DNA of 64,000 bases from Desulfobacteraceae bacterium (GCA_016744295.1 JADGEQ010000020.1:1-64000), one strand, 5' to 3'; shown: positions 15,743 to 25,131, counted from the first letter of the stretch. Program-made: numbers and translations. The notes: generated by a model not told the origin, from the letters alone.

Positions 15743-18037
15743 GTGGCCCATACCGATAATATCCCGACGCTTGCAAATCTTGCACTTGAATACGGAACCA
15801 TTGATAAAGACCAATACCGCCATTTGAGCGCCTTGCATGCCCTAAAGGAAATTGAAAAAAATCCATTGGATTATGGCCAGCTTCTTTTGAGCCAGAAGTT
15901 TGCCACTCGATATCAAATCGGGCTTTTGAAGCTGATACAAGAATACCATATTGTTAAAAAAAGTGGTGAGGAATTCGGAAAAATAGCAATCGATAAGGGG
16001 TTTGCAACCCCGGTGGATGTTCAGAAAGCCCTGGAATTTCAAAAAAAAGAGTTTAAGCGGGCAAGGGTTAAAAAATTGATCGGGGATATTCTGGTGGCAT
16101 CCCGGGTGATCACAACCAAACAAAAAAACAATATACTAAAAGAGCAACTTCTGCTTGAGCAGCGGGCGAATTCTATCCTTTCCTCTACGGCTGAGAAGAC
16201 ACCGGTCAGCGGATCTGTGCCTCGGGGGCGGCAAGTCACTGGATTGGCAGAGCCCGGGTTGTCTGATTATGAGAAAAATTTTTTACGGATCAAAGTATTG
16301 GATCGAGAATTTGCCGCCAAGGTTATGGAGAAGGGACTGGCATCGGATCGTGAAGTGACTATTGCCCAGAAAGCCCAGGAAGAGGAATTTGAAAAGCAAA
16401 ACAACTTAAAAATTCTGGCCGATGTGATGGTTTCCATGGCGTTTATATCCGAGGAACAAAAAAATATTATTCTTAATGAACAAAAAAGTTCCATAGATAC
16501 CCACCATTTGAAGGAAAATGAATCTGGTATCGAAGTGATTATCAGCCCTGACCGAATGGCGGCACGGGTGAAAATTAATAAAAGTGTTGTGTCCAAAACC
16601 ACGGTTTTCCAAATAAAAGCCATTTTAAACGCCCAAGGGATAACCAACGGAATTTTTCCCGACCCCTTGCTCCAGGGGCACTTGTCCATGGGGATTCTTG
16701 AATTCCCGGCAGCCAGAGCTGACATTTTTTCAAAACTTAAGAGGGCGAAAAATATTGTTTTTTGTATGGAAACCGACCTGTCGGATCGGGGAGAAAAAAG
16801 AAAAGGAGATCCTCTGGCCCACCAGCAAAATAGCCAAAACACTTTGCTGGTAGCAGATGTTTTTGGCAAGGAGCTGAAAATGGATTGCAGCACCACCGCT
16901 GCAGTCACCTGCGGCAGCGGAACCCGGCTTGACCGGGATGGGAGTATTGTAGCGGCCAAAACGGGAATTCCGGCAGTGTCCATCGAGGGGAAATTCTTTG
17001 TCCATCCCATCATCCATGTTCTTGAAGATGCTGATCTGCGATATGGCCCCCTGGAAGCCTTTGCGGATTTGTCGATTTCCGGTGTATTGACCGGTGCCTA
17101 CCCTGTGACAGCAGGTAATATCAAAGCAAGGGAAATCAGGGGTGCCAGGATAAATGCCATTGGCAATATACGAACAGATGTGGGGATCACAGATGCCGTT
17201 ATCCGTTCCCAGGGTGATATCCATGCCCGGTATCTGCATAATTGTCAAATAGAAACCTTTGGCAATATCTATATAAAAAACGAAATATTTGATTCAAAAA
17301 TTCTCTGCAGCGGGAAAATAGATTCGCCTGGGTGTCGGATAATTTCTTCTGACCTTTTTGCCAAAAAGGGAGTGACGCTGGCTGGGGCCGGGAGTGAAAA
17401 AACAGCCTCCTGCGCCATCACTTCCGGAGGAGAACATCACATCCTTGAACTGGAGAAATCCATTGGCCAAGAGATCGATCTTATCTCAGCAAAACTTGAA
17501 GCTATTCAAGAAAAAAAAGATGAGCAGGAACAGCTTTCCCAAAAAGCGTTTCAAAAAATGATTGAGCTAAAAATTTTTCATGATCGTTCGAAAAACAAAA
17601 AGCGACTTCTTGCAATGGAGTTTAAAAAGAACCGGGACCAATTATCAAAAACAAAATTAAAAAATATCGCCCGGCTGATTTCGAATTTTGAAACACGGAT
17701 TGAAAAATCAATATCCTCACTAAAAGAACTAAACAAAACGAAAAAATCACACGACCAAAAAAAAGTTGAATTTGAAAAGGAAATAGAGGCCTTGACACCA
17801 TCAACCAACGCGGCAATCCGATCCTTAGAAGAAAATATATTTTCTTTATTTGAATGGACCCGTTCCCAGGAGAATATTTCAAAAATTGAAATCAAGGGCA
17901 GAGCCTTTCCCGGAACTCATTTTTCAGGAATTTATTCTACCTTGAAGATCGATTCAAGCCTGGAGAAATTTTCAATTTTTGAAAAGATCAATTCGCCTAG
18001 GAATTATAAAATGGAAATTTTAAAAACCCCGAAATAG
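15743..18037 (+). CDS. FapA/DUF342 protein with N-terminal GspE-N-like repeats
   Basis: A 764-residue cytoplasmic-looking protein. Residues 60 to about 260 hold four similar helical modules of the pattern (small-hydrophobic)-x-x-(hydrophobic)...x-Q/D-K-x-x-I-L-x-x-Q: FGKIAIDKGFATPVDVQKAL, IGDILVASRVITTKQKNNIL, FAAKVMEKGLASDREVTIAQ and LADVMVSMAFISEEQKNIIL. These resemble the type II/IV secretion ATPase N-terminal fold. From about 265 to 575 it is FapA/DUF342 (right-handed beta-helix with GAYPVTAGNIKAREIRGA). The rest is a long charged coiled coil. GTG at 15743 follows GAAGGACAGACC, a good site. FapA proteins are linked to envelope or surface processes; the role here is unknown. Confidence 0.75.
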   Translation: MAHTDNIPTLANLALEYGTIDKDQYRHLSALHALKEIEKNPLDYGQLLLSQKFATRYQIGLLKLIQEYHIVKKSGEEFGKIAIDKGFATPVDVQKALEFQKKEFKRARVKKLIGDILVASRVITTKQKNNILKEQLLLEQRANSILSSTAEKTPVSGSVPRGRQVTGLAEPGLSDYEKNFLRIKVLDREFAAKVMEKGLASDREVTIAQKAQEEEFEKQNNLKILADVMVSMAFISEEQKNIILNEQKSSIDTHHLKENESGIEVIISPDRMAARVKINKSVVSKTTVFQIKAILNAQGITNGIFPDPLLQGHLSMGILEFPAARADIFSKLKRAKNIVFCMETDLSDRGEKRKGDPLAHQQNSQNTLLVADVFGKELKMDCSTTAAVTCGSGTRLDRDGSIVAAKTGIPAVSIEGKFFVHPIIHVLEDADLRYGPLEAFADLSISGVLTGAYPVTAGNIKAREIRGARINAIGNIRTDVGITDAVIRSQGDIHARYLHNCQIETFGNIYIKNEIFDSKILCSGKIDSPGCRIISSDLFAKKGVTLAGAGSEKTASCAITSGGEHHILELEKSIGQEIDLISAKLEAIQEKKDEQEQLSQKAFQKMIELKIFHDRSKNKKRLLAMEFKKNRDQLSKTKLKNIARLISNFETRIEKSISSLKELNKTKKSHDQKKVEFEKEIEALTPSTNAAIRSLEENIFSLFEWTRSQENISKIEIKGRAFPGTHFSGIYSTLKIDSSLEKFSIFEKINSPRNYKMEILKTPK

Positions 18038-18075
18038 TTCCCTCAGCTTTAACCCTTGTTCGCTTAGCCATTTGC

Positions 18076-18360
18076 TTATCTTTCTTTGTTCTTAAATCCA
18101 AACATAACCCTGTAGGGACCGGGTGTTCCATGTGGAACAAAGGCAACCCGGTCCTGGTCCTGAAGAATGGTATCCAATCGCCCTACCCGGCCGTTGATCA
18201 TGACAACTTCAACCTCTTCTTCCATAAGTTTCATCTGATGGATAAGATCCCTGGCGCTTGTCCCTGTTTCAATGACCAATTGCGCGTTGACATATTCCAG
18301 ATTGTTTGCTCTAAATTTTTTTTGCAAAAATGAAAATGCATTAAAGGTAATTGTCGCCAT
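18076..18360 (-). CDS. MoaD/ThiS-like beta-grasp protein
   Basis: A 94-residue protein with the ubiquitin-like sulfur-carrier pattern: an alternating beta N-terminus, a helix around SARDLIHQMKLM, and EVVMINGRVGRLDTILQDQDRVAFVPHG near the end. The tail GTPGPYRVMFGFKNKER extends past the glycines and has no terminal Gly-Gly, so it cannot act as a simple sulfur carrier without processing. AGGAG precedes the ATG at 18360. It lies alone, convergent to the FapA gene and not beside molybdopterin genes. A link to the tungsten enzyme at 33621 is possible but unsupported. Confidence 0.6.
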   Translation of the reverse strand: MATITFNAFSFLQKKFRANNLEYVNAQLVIETGTSARDLIHQMKLMEEEVEVVMINGRVGRLDTILQDQDRVAFVPHGTPGPYRVMFGFKNKER

Positions 18361-18498
18361 GTTACTCCTTTGTTGCCTGATCCTTATCTGTAAATTATAA
18401 TGGAATCAATTTTTTTATTATCCTACCGAAAATGTCGCCCCTTCTCAATTGAAAAAATAGGAGGCCAGAAATATTTTACCTGTACGGTTCGCTTTTAG

Positions 18499-18521
18499 CC
18501 ATTAGCGGTTAACCGCAATGG
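18499..18521. repeat. Palindrome upstream of the histidine kinase gene
   Basis: GCGGTTAACCGC (18505-18516) is a perfect 12-base palindrome. It is extended by CCATT/AATGG arms to 18499-18521 with one unpaired base on each side. It lies 39 bases before the kinase start and could be an operator or promoter element. It is near a 16-base sequence also found at 33426. Confidence 0.5.
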
Positions 18522-18559
18522 TCGAAAATATTTAATCACTTGCCCTGGATGAAACCCCA

Positions 18560-20716
18560 TTGAAAAATGATCCGCTTCTGTCTATACTCTATCCCATGCG
18601 ACTGAGGATAATCATTTTAATTCTGGCCCTGTTTGCCTTTCTTTCTGCCTCCACCGGGGGATGGCTCTATTATTTTTCCTATCGGGAGGCAGCCTTCCAG
18701 AAAACAGAATCCAATGCCTATGTTCGGCTCACACTGCTTACCAGACAATTATCCACCCATCTTTCCGAACATATTAAACCGGTAAAAGCCCTTTCCGGTA
18801 TCCGTGAATTAAAGATAGCCCTTGAAAGTACCAATCTTGAAACCCTTTTTCAAGCCAATCAGATCCTTGACCATTTTACCCGGTCCCTAGGGTTGGATGT
18901 CAGCTACCTTCTGGATAAAACCGGTAATACGCTGTGTTCCAGCAATCGGAATGCCCATGACAGTTTTGTGGGAAAGGATTTTTCATTCAGACCCTATTAT
19001 ACAGATGCAGTAAAGGGAACACCTGCCACCTACCTTGCCCTGGGCAACACCTCCCTGAAGCGGGGGGTATACTATAGTCATCCCGTCTATGATAAGTCCG
19101 GAAAGAGTATCCTTGGTGTGGCTGTAATCAAATCTTCAGTGGAATTTTTAGAGAGCTCTCTGTTTACAAAATCCCAAGATATCCTGCTGTTTGTGGATCC
19201 TGCGGGGTTGATTTTTATATCCAACAAACCAAGCTTACGGTTCAGGCTTCTCTGGGAACTGGACGAGGAAAAATTAAATGCCATTACTGATTCCCGGCAG
19301 TTTGGTAACGGTCCCTGGGACTGGACAGGGTTTAAAAAAGACGCCGCCGGCAATGTTGCAGACAGCCAAGGGGCGGAATATTTGTTTTCAGCCCTGGATG
19401 TCCCCCACTATCCGGGTTGGAAGATTATTTCCCTGAGAGATCACCAAGAGATTGAAAAGCAGGTAACAGAACCCTTTATCAAGGTTATCGGTCCTGTGGT
19501 CATCTTTATCTTGATTCTTGCAGGTCTCCTTGTCTTTATTTTGTACCAACTTGCCGCCCGGGAGCTTACAAGAAGGAAGCGGGCGGAAAAAAAATTGCGC
19601 TTGAGTGAAGAACGATACCGACATATTTATCATAAAACGCCTGTGATGCTTCACTCCATTGATACTCAAGGGCGGATCACTCGGGTGTCCGACCACTGGG
19701 TGGAAATCATGGGATACCGGCGAGAGGAAGTCATCGGCGAACAACTTACCCGATTTTTTACCCGGGAATCAAGAAAGTTTGCCATCAATGTTATCTTTCC
19801 GAGGTTTTTCAGCACGGGATTCTGCAAGGATATTCCCTACACCTATGTTAAAAAAAACCAAGAACAATTGGATATCATGCTGTCTTGTTACGGGGTCAGA
19901 AATGAAGAAGGAAATATCATTCGCTCCCTTGCCGTCAGCGTGGATGTTACAGAAAAAAACCTTGCCCAGAAGGATTTGCAGATTGCTAAGGAAAAGCTGT
20001 CCCAATATTCCATGGACCTGGAAGAGCAGGTGAAAAAAAGGACGGCCCAGCTCGAAAATGCCCAGACCCATCTGAAGAATTTATCCAAAAATATCATTGC
20101 GTCCCAGGAAAGAGAAAAAGAATTGGTGGCAAGGGAGCTTCATGACCACCTGGGTCAGGTGCTGACCGCCCTGCGGATCGATGCGGTTGGGATTGGAAAA
20201 TATTTATTGGAGATTGATGCCGACGCTTTTGAACGGGCCAAAAGAATGAGTGTTCTTATTGATGATACCATAGAAGATGTAAGGGATATGGCCTACCGTT
20301 TAAGGCCGCGGGTTCTGGATGATCTCGGGCTTACCGATGCCCTGGAATCCCTGGTGTCAGATTTTGAGAAACGGTCCAATGTTTCCTGTGTCTTCAAACA
20401 TGGGGATATCCCAGAAATTGACAAAACCCTTGCCACGGCGCTGTACAGGATCGGCCAGGAAGCCCTGACCAATTCGCTTCGGCATTCCAATGCCACCACC
20501 ATCCTGGTTGAATTAAGAACACAGTTTGAGGCGGTTGTGCTTACCATTGAGGATGACGGATGCGGATTTGATCTCAACACCAAAGACAAAAATGGGTTTG
20601 GGCTTGAAGGTATGAGGGAAAGGGCTAACCTTGTCGGGGGAAAATTGTCCATTATAACCTCCAGGAGTCAGGGAACAAAAATTACTTGTAACGTAAAGAT
20701 AAAAGGAGAACCATGA
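18560..20716 (+). CDS. NarX-type sensor histidine kinase with Cache and PAS domains
   Basis: A 718-residue membrane sensor. It has transmembrane helix 1 at about 14-36, an extracytoplasmic Cache-like ligand domain (about 40-310, with VGKDFSFRPYYTDAV and PATYLALG), transmembrane helix 2 at about 312-335, a PAS domain (YRHIYHKTPVMLHSID) and a coiled linker. A HisKA_3 dimerisation region carries the phospho-acceptor His in VARELHDHLGQVLTALR. The ATPase has RIGQEALTNSLRHS, DDGCGFD and GFGLEGMRERA. The TTG at 18560 gives the full basic N-terminus with weak GGATG upstream; the ATG at 18596 is an alternative. It overlaps its cognate regulator by ATGA. Confidence 0.85.
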   Translation: MKNDPLLSILYPMRLRIIILILALFAFLSASTGGWLYYFSYREAAFQKTESNAYVRLTLLTRQLSTHLSEHIKPVKALSGIRELKIALESTNLETLFQANQILDHFTRSLGLDVSYLLDKTGNTLCSSNRNAHDSFVGKDFSFRPYYTDAVKGTPATYLALGNTSLKRGVYYSHPVYDKSGKSILGVAVIKSSVEFLESSLFTKSQDILLFVDPAGLIFISNKPSLRFRLLWELDEEKLNAITDSRQFGNGPWDWTGFKKDAAGNVADSQGAEYLFSALDVPHYPGWKIISLRDHQEIEKQVTEPFIKVIGPVVIFILILAGLLVFILYQLAARELTRRKRAEKKLRLSEERYRHIYHKTPVMLHSIDTQGRITRVSDHWVEIMGYRREEVIGEQLTRFFTRESRKFAINVIFPRFFSTGFCKDIPYTYVKKNQEQLDIMLSCYGVRNEEGNIIRSLAVSVDVTEKNLAQKDLQIAKEKLSQYSMDLEEQVKKRTAQLENAQTHLKNLSKNIIASQEREKELVARELHDHLGQVLTALRIDAVGIGKYLLEIDADAFERAKRMSVLIDDTIEDVRDMAYRLRPRVLDDLGLTDALESLVSDFEKRSNVSCVFKHGDIPEIDKTLATALYRIGQEALTNSLRHSNATTILVELRTQFEAVVLTIEDDGCGFDLNTKDKNGFGLEGMRERANLVGGKLSIITSRSQGTKITCNVKIKGEP

Positions 20717-21351
20717 TCAAGGTGCTGCTTGCAGACGACCATCGTATTGTCAGAGAAGGGTTGAGAAGAGTGCTAGAGGACAGTAATGAGATAAAGGTTG
20801 TTGCTGAAGCTGCCGACGGAGAAACTGCTTTTGATGAAGCCATGGAAAAAAAACCGGATGTGGCCGTGATTGATATCTCCATGCCCGGAATGGACGGCCT
20901 TGAAGTGGTGACTCGGATGACCAGCTACTGCCCGGATATCCCCGTACTTATTTTGACCATGCACGATGAGGAACAATATGTTATCCGCGCCATTGAAGCC
21001 GGGGCCATGGGATATGTAACCAAACAATCCGCACCGGAACAATTGGTGGAGGCCGTTAAAAAAATCGATGCCGGAGGCCGGTATCTCACAGAAAAAGCAA
21101 GCGAAGCTCTGGCCTTGAGAGTCATCCGGGGCAATCGGGATAAAAGTCTGACAGACACCCTGTCCATGCGGGAACTTCAGGTGTTGAGAAAACTTGCCAT
21201 GGGCAATACCAACCGTGAAATTGCTACTTCATACAACCTGAGTGTGAAGACCGTTGATACCTACCGGGCTAGAATTCTAAAAAAATTGAATATCAGAAAC
21301 AATACAGAGCTATCCCGGTATGCCATCCAAAATAAATTGGTGGAATTATAG
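20713..21351 (+). CDS. NarL/FixJ-family response regulator
   Basis: Phosphorylation-controlled transcription regulator paired with the overlapping kinase gene. The 212-residue protein has a receiver domain (VLLADDHRIVREGL, phospho-acceptor Asp in DVAVIDISMPGMDGLEVV, then ILTMHDEEQYV and GYVTKQSAP) and a C-terminal LuxR-type HTH (LSMRELQVLRKLAMGNTNRE, then LSVKTVDTYRARILKKL). The ATG at 20713 overlaps the kinase stop. Its stop overlaps the convergent marR by 6 bases. Target genes cannot be told from the sequence. Confidence 0.92.
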   Translation: MIKVLLADDHRIVREGLRRVLEDSNEIKVVAEAADGETAFDEAMEKKPDVAVIDISMPGMDGLEVVTRMTSYCPDIPVLILTMHDEEQYVIRAIEAGAMGYVTKQSAPEQLVEAVKKIDAGGRYLTEKASEALALRVIRGNRDKSLTDTLSMRELQVLRKLAMGNTNREIATSYNLSVKTVDTYRARILKKLNIRNNTELSRYAIQNKLVEL

Positions 21352-21807
21352 TTTTCCTAGGTCAAATTTATCAAAATTGTAAAAGATTTTGTTCAGGGTG
21401 GTTCTGCATTGTTCCATTTCTTCAAAGGAAATTCCCTGGTCCGCCTCCCTAAGCATTTCTTCCACCAGGGCCATAAGATCCTCCTGGAACTCCTTGGCCT
21501 TGTTGGTCAGATAAACAAGTTTGCTCCTTTTGTCGGTGCGGTCCGGTATTCTTAACACAATATTCTTTTTTTCAAGTACATTTAAAAGTCGTGTAATGGC
21601 AGCCTTGTCCTTGACAGCAATATTGGACAGTTCCTGCTGGGTCTGGCCATCCTTACGGTACAAATGGATGAGAATGCTCCATTGCTCGTAACTGATATCA
21701 AATCCAGCATCGTTAAATTTTTTTGTCAGTCGTTTAATAATGGCCCTTGAGGTTCTGCCCACCAAATATCCAATGGAAGCGTCAATGACGCGATCATAAT
21801 TCTCCAT
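21346..21807 (-). CDS. MarR-family transcriptional regulator
   Basis: A 153-residue winged-helix regulator. It shows FDISYEQWSILIHLYRKDGQTQQELS (helix-turn-helix entry), then KDKAAITRLLNVLEKKNIVLR and DRTDKRSKLVYLT (wing). It reads convergently with the response regulator and overlaps it by 6 bases. A 17-base near-perfect palindrome about 90 bases upstream (21893-21909) is a candidate operator. The TRAP transporter genes lie further upstream on the same strand and end in a terminator, so their control by this protein is only a guess. Confidence 0.88.
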   Translation of the reverse strand: MENYDRVIDASIGYLVGRTSRAIIKRLTKKFNDAGFDISYEQWSILIHLYRKDGQTQQELSNIAVKDKAAITRLLNVLEKKNIVLRIPDRTDKRSKLVYLTNKAKEFQEDLMALVEEMLREADQGISFEEMEQCRTTLNKIFYNFDKFDLGKL

Positions 21808-21892
21808 ACTTTACGGTTTCTTTCTCCGGTGTTCTATTTCTGCCAGACGTTCATAAATTTATCAGCAAATGATCAGCAATTAATCCTATCAC

Positions 21893-21909
21893 TCCAGGAT
21901 TATCCTGGA
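21893..21909. promoter_or_regulatory. Palindrome upstream of marR (candidate operator)
   Basis: TCCAGGAT-T-ATCCTGGA is a perfect inverted repeat with a single central base, 86 bases before the marR start. A nearby direct repeat (atcagcaaat/gatcagcaat, about 21860-21880) lies between it and the gene. The shape fits a dimeric regulator site. Confidence 0.5.
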
Positions 21910-21991
21910 ATATTAATTGGTTTCAAGACAATATGGTATAAAAAAGTTGATTAAGCAACTAAATTTTAAAATAATTTGTGCTTTGTCCCAA

Positions 21992-22044
21992 TAAAAAAAA
22001 TCACCCCCGACGAAAACCTTATAAAGGTATGGGCCAGGGGTGAT
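21992..22044 (-). terminator. Rho-independent terminator of the TRAP operon
   Basis: On the - strand, ATCACCCC (22044-22037) and GGGGTGAT (22007-22000) pair. An inner acctt-tataaggt-type hairpin lies between them, and a T-run (21999-21992) follows. It sits 45 bases after the permease stop and separates the TRAP genes from marR. Confidence 0.75.
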
Positions 22045-22088
22045 CACTTGTCTCGATGCCAGCTGGGCAAATTATGCTAAAAAAATTG

Positions 22089-23822
22089 TTAGGATACGGT
22101 TTTCTTTGAAAAGAGCTCCTTGAGGATTTTGATCCAGATACCACTTAAAAACCAGGAATAAGCCCAGGTGCCGAAAAAGATGGCAACAAAGGCTTTTACA
22201 ATATCCATGGAACTTCCGTTAAGGGAAAATCCCGGAACATATCCGAACAAAAGAGGACCTAGATAAAGGAATTTGGCAAACTTAAAGGCTGCAAAAGCTG
22301 TCCGCCACATGTTGGCCTTGGCAATGGTTGCCCCTGCAAAGGCGGCAATACACACCGGCGGTGTTATGTTGGAATCCTGGGACAGCCAGTACACGATCAT
22401 GTGGGCGGCAATTTCATTTACCCCCAGATGGGTCAGGGCCGGTACCGCCACAACGGCGGTGATCAGATAGGCAGCCGTTACCGGAACTCCCATCCCGAGA
22501 ACCAGGGAGGCCAGGGCCACCAAAAGAATGGTGAGCAGCAGGGAACCCCCGGCAAGCTCAATCATGATGTCGGCAAAGGTCAGCACCAGGCCGGAAAATG
22601 TCAGCACCCCGATAATAATCCCGATGACACCAACGGTGGCACCGATCTTCAGACTGTTCTCCGTACCTGCCCTTGATGCTTCGATAAATCGTTTGGGTCC
22701 GATCCTTGTCTCTTTTCGTACATAGGAGACTCCGATGCAGGAGACAAGCCCCAGAATAGCCGAATACCCTGGGGAAAATCCATAGAGCATGAAAATGGTG
22801 ATGACAATCAGGGGGATCATGTAAAACCATTGCTTTTTGAAAATTTCCATGGCGGAAAATTCGGATTTTTCCCCCACAATATTGTACATTTTGGCTTCAT
22901 AATGAACCATGCAGAACACAGAGAAAAAATACATCAATGCGGGGAAAATGGCCACCAGCATTATGGTTGAATAGGGAACCCCGGTCAGTTCCGCCATGAT
23001 AAATCCCCCGGCGCCCATGATGGGGGGCATGAACATTCCGCCAATGGAGGCAGCAGGCTCGATGGCGCCGGCAACATGGGGCCTGAACCCTGCTTTTTTC
23101 ATCATGGGGATGGTGAACATACCCGTTGATACCGTATTGGCAATGGCAGACCCGGAAATGGAGCCAAACAGGCCCGAAGCAATAACAGACACCTTGCCAG
23201 GTCCCCCGATTTTATGGCCAACCGCCGCCAGGGGCCAATCGATGAAAAATTTCTGGGCGCCGCATTTTTCCAAAAAAGAGCCAAACAAGACAAAAAGAAT
23301 CACGTAGGTGGCCAGAACATTGGCCATGATGCCGAACACTCCATCACTTTTATAGAAAATACTGACACACAGTTCGGTAAAGGGCGCCCCTGCATGGGAA
23401 ACAAGATCCGGTGCCAGATACCCGTAAACCCCATAGAGCATCATGACGGTACCCAGGATCACAAACACACTTCCCACCACCCGTCGTGCCAGTTCAATGC
23501 CGATGAGCACGCCGATGATGGCAAACACCATGTCGGTCTGGGTTTCTGCACCGGTTCTGTAATTGATGGTTTCAAACATGAAAATCCAATACCCGATGGA
23601 AACGGCGGAAAGCAGGATCAACAGATAATCAATGACCCTCCCGATTCGTGTTTTGGCTTTGTACAAAAGGAAGACAAGAACATAGGTAATAATAACATAG
23701 ACACCCCTGTGATACTGGGTGGCCATGGGCTGGACCACAGCTGCCCAGGAGTAGAAAACAACCAGGAGCACCGAGCAGGTATCAAATAAAATTTGCTCGA
23801 ATCGATTTAGTTTTTCATACAC
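22089..23822 (-). CDS. TAXI-type TRAP transporter fused permease (DctQM)
   Basis: A 577-residue membrane protein with about 14-16 hydrophobic segments. A short N-terminal part corresponds to the small DctQ-like subunit. It is followed by a DctM-like body with GLFGSISGSAIANTVSTGMFTIP, PAASIGGMFMPPIMGAGGF and GMGVPVTAAYLITAVVAVPA, landmarks of the fused TRAP family. It starts at GTG 23822, with AGGAAGG 6 bases before it. The TAXI binding-protein gene lies 111 bases upstream on the same strand, with a strong stem-loop between. Substrate unknown; TAXI systems often carry dicarboxylates or glutamate. Confidence 0.88.
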   Translation of the reverse strand: MYEKLNRFEQILFDTCSVLLVVFYSWAAVVQPMATQYHRGVYVIITYVLVFLLYKAKTRIGRVIDYLLILLSAVSIGYWIFMFETINYRTGAETQTDMVFAIIGVLIGIELARRVVGSVFVILGTVMMLYGVYGYLAPDLVSHAGAPFTELCVSIFYKSDGVFGIMANVLATYVILFVLFGSFLEKCGAQKFFIDWPLAAVGHKIGGPGKVSVIASGLFGSISGSAIANTVSTGMFTIPMMKKAGFRPHVAGAIEPAASIGGMFMPPIMGAGGFIMAELTGVPYSTIMLVAIFPALMYFFSVFCMVHYEAKMYNIVGEKSEFSAMEIFKKQWFYMIPLIVITIFMLYGFSPGYSAILGLVSCIGVSYVRKETRIGPKRFIEASRAGTENSLKIGATVGVIGIIIGVLTFSGLVLTFADIMIELAGGSLLLTILLVALASLVLGMGVPVTAAYLITAVVAVPALTHLGVNEIAAHMIVYWLSQDSNITPPVCIAAFAGATIAKANMWRTAFAAFKFAKFLYLGPLLFGYVPGFSLNGSSMDIVKAFVAIFFGTWAYSWFLSGIWIKILKELFSKKTVS

Positions 23823-23882
23823 GGTTTGCCTTCCTATGATAATAAATTAGTGTGGATAGGGACTATCTTGTCGAAATTTTAG

Positions 23883-23911
23883 TCCAGGCAGGGATGAACC
23901 CCCTGCCTGGA
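23883..23911 (-). promoter_or_regulatory. Intercistronic stem-loop between TAXI receptor and permease genes
   Basis: TCCAGGCAGGG/CCCTGCCTGGA with a 7-base loop, 11 perfect pairs and no T-run. It lies between the receptor stop and the permease start. Such a hairpin would let the binding protein be made in excess over the permease by partial termination or mRNA protection. Confidence 0.6.
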
Positions 23912-23933
23912 GATTAAACCTAGGCGAAAACCC

Positions 23934-24896
23934 TTACAAAAGGCCTTTTTCTTTCCAGAATTTTTCAGCGCCTGGATGGAAGGGAGTCACAACACCGTCG
24001 GCTCCGGTTTTAACGGACATGAATTTAAAGGTTTTTTTCTGGGCTTTCATGTGGGCAAGTCCTTCATCGGTATAGATAAGAGAGAGCATTTTATAAACGG
24101 ATTCGGCGGAAACTTTGGAATTAGCTACCCACAGGGCTGAATCCTGGAAAGAAGGAGAATCATAATCTACCCCTTTATAAGTATTGGCAGGAACGGACAG
24201 TTTTGCAAAGTAGGGATATTTGTCATAGAAACCACTGGCTTTTGCATCTGCATCCAAATTGACCATGGCAATGTCATTGGTTTGGGCAGCCATGATAACA
24301 GCGCCGGAAGGAAAGGCGGTGAACAGCCAGAAAGCATCCAATTGGTTGTTGCCAAAGGCCTGGGCTGCATCGTTGTAACCCATGGCATTTCTTTCAATTT
24401 TATCCCAGACACCCATGTGGCTGAAAAAAAGTTCGCAATTGGCAAAGGCACCGGAACCGGCATTTCCCACACCCACTTTTTTGCCAACCAGATCCTTCAC
24501 GCTTTTGATACCGGAATCAGCACGGACGACCAGCTGTCCGGGTGCGCCGTAGAGCCATGCAACAGCTAGAACATCTTCATATTTTTTGGTATCATTTTTC
24601 ATCATCCCATTACGGCCCAAATAAACGTGTCCGGAATAAACAACGCTCATCTGCTGCCTACCGGCATTTGTTTTCCTCAGGTTTTCCACAGAACCGGCTG
24701 AGGATTGTGCCTGTACCTTGAACTCGGTTACGGCCTTCATGGGCTTGTATACCTGGATAGCATTGGCAACCACCTGAAATGTGCCGCCGGCAGGTCCGCC
24801 GCCGAACACGATTCTTTCCTTGGCAAATGCCGACTGGCAGAATGCCATAGAAACCACTGCGATAAAACCGATGACCAATAAACTTTTGCCTCTCAT
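23934..24896 (-). CDS. TAXI-family TRAP solute receptor
   Basis: Periplasmic binding protein feeding the fused permease. The 320-residue product begins with a signal peptide (MRGKSLLVIG, hydrophobic core, cut after AFA). It then has the TAXI family pattern FGGGPAGGTFQVVANAIQVY, SSAGSVENLRKTNAGRQQMS and VGNAGSGAFANCELFF, with AFGNNQLDAFWLFTAFPSG in the second lobe. I chose the ATG at 24896 because AAAGGAG lies 7 bases upstream; in-frame codons further up would bury the signal peptide. A 235-base non-coding stretch follows upstream. Confidence 0.9.
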   Translation of the reverse strand: MRGKSLLVIGFIAVVSMAFCQSAFAKERIVFGGGPAGGTFQVVANAIQVYKPMKAVTEFKVQAQSSAGSVENLRKTNAGRQQMSVVYSGHVYLGRNGMMKNDTKKYEDVLAVAWLYGAPGQLVVRADSGIKSVKDLVGKKVGVGNAGSGAFANCELFFSHMGVWDKIERNAMGYNDAAQAFGNNQLDAFWLFTAFPSGAVIMAAQTNDIAMVNLDADAKASGFYDKYPYFAKLSVPANTYKGVDYDSPSFQDSALWVANSKVSAESVYKMLSLIYTDEGLAHMKAQKKTFKFMSVKTGADGVVTPFHPGAEKFWKEKGLL

Positions 24897-25131
24897 AGGA
24901 TTCTCCTTTAATGGATGGTGAATAAAAACAATTAACAAACTTTCTTTACCAATTATCAACCTATCAAGATGAACTCAAAGGATCAATTGGAGGATTTCTG
25001 ATTGTTGTGTAGGTGTTTTTCCTACAAAAGTATGAAGTCATTTCTCAGAGACAGTTCTTAATTTCTTAAAGAGACTATCACAATAAAGGATGTATCCCCG
25101 GTTTTGCAACGAGATGGTAAGTTTGTAATTG

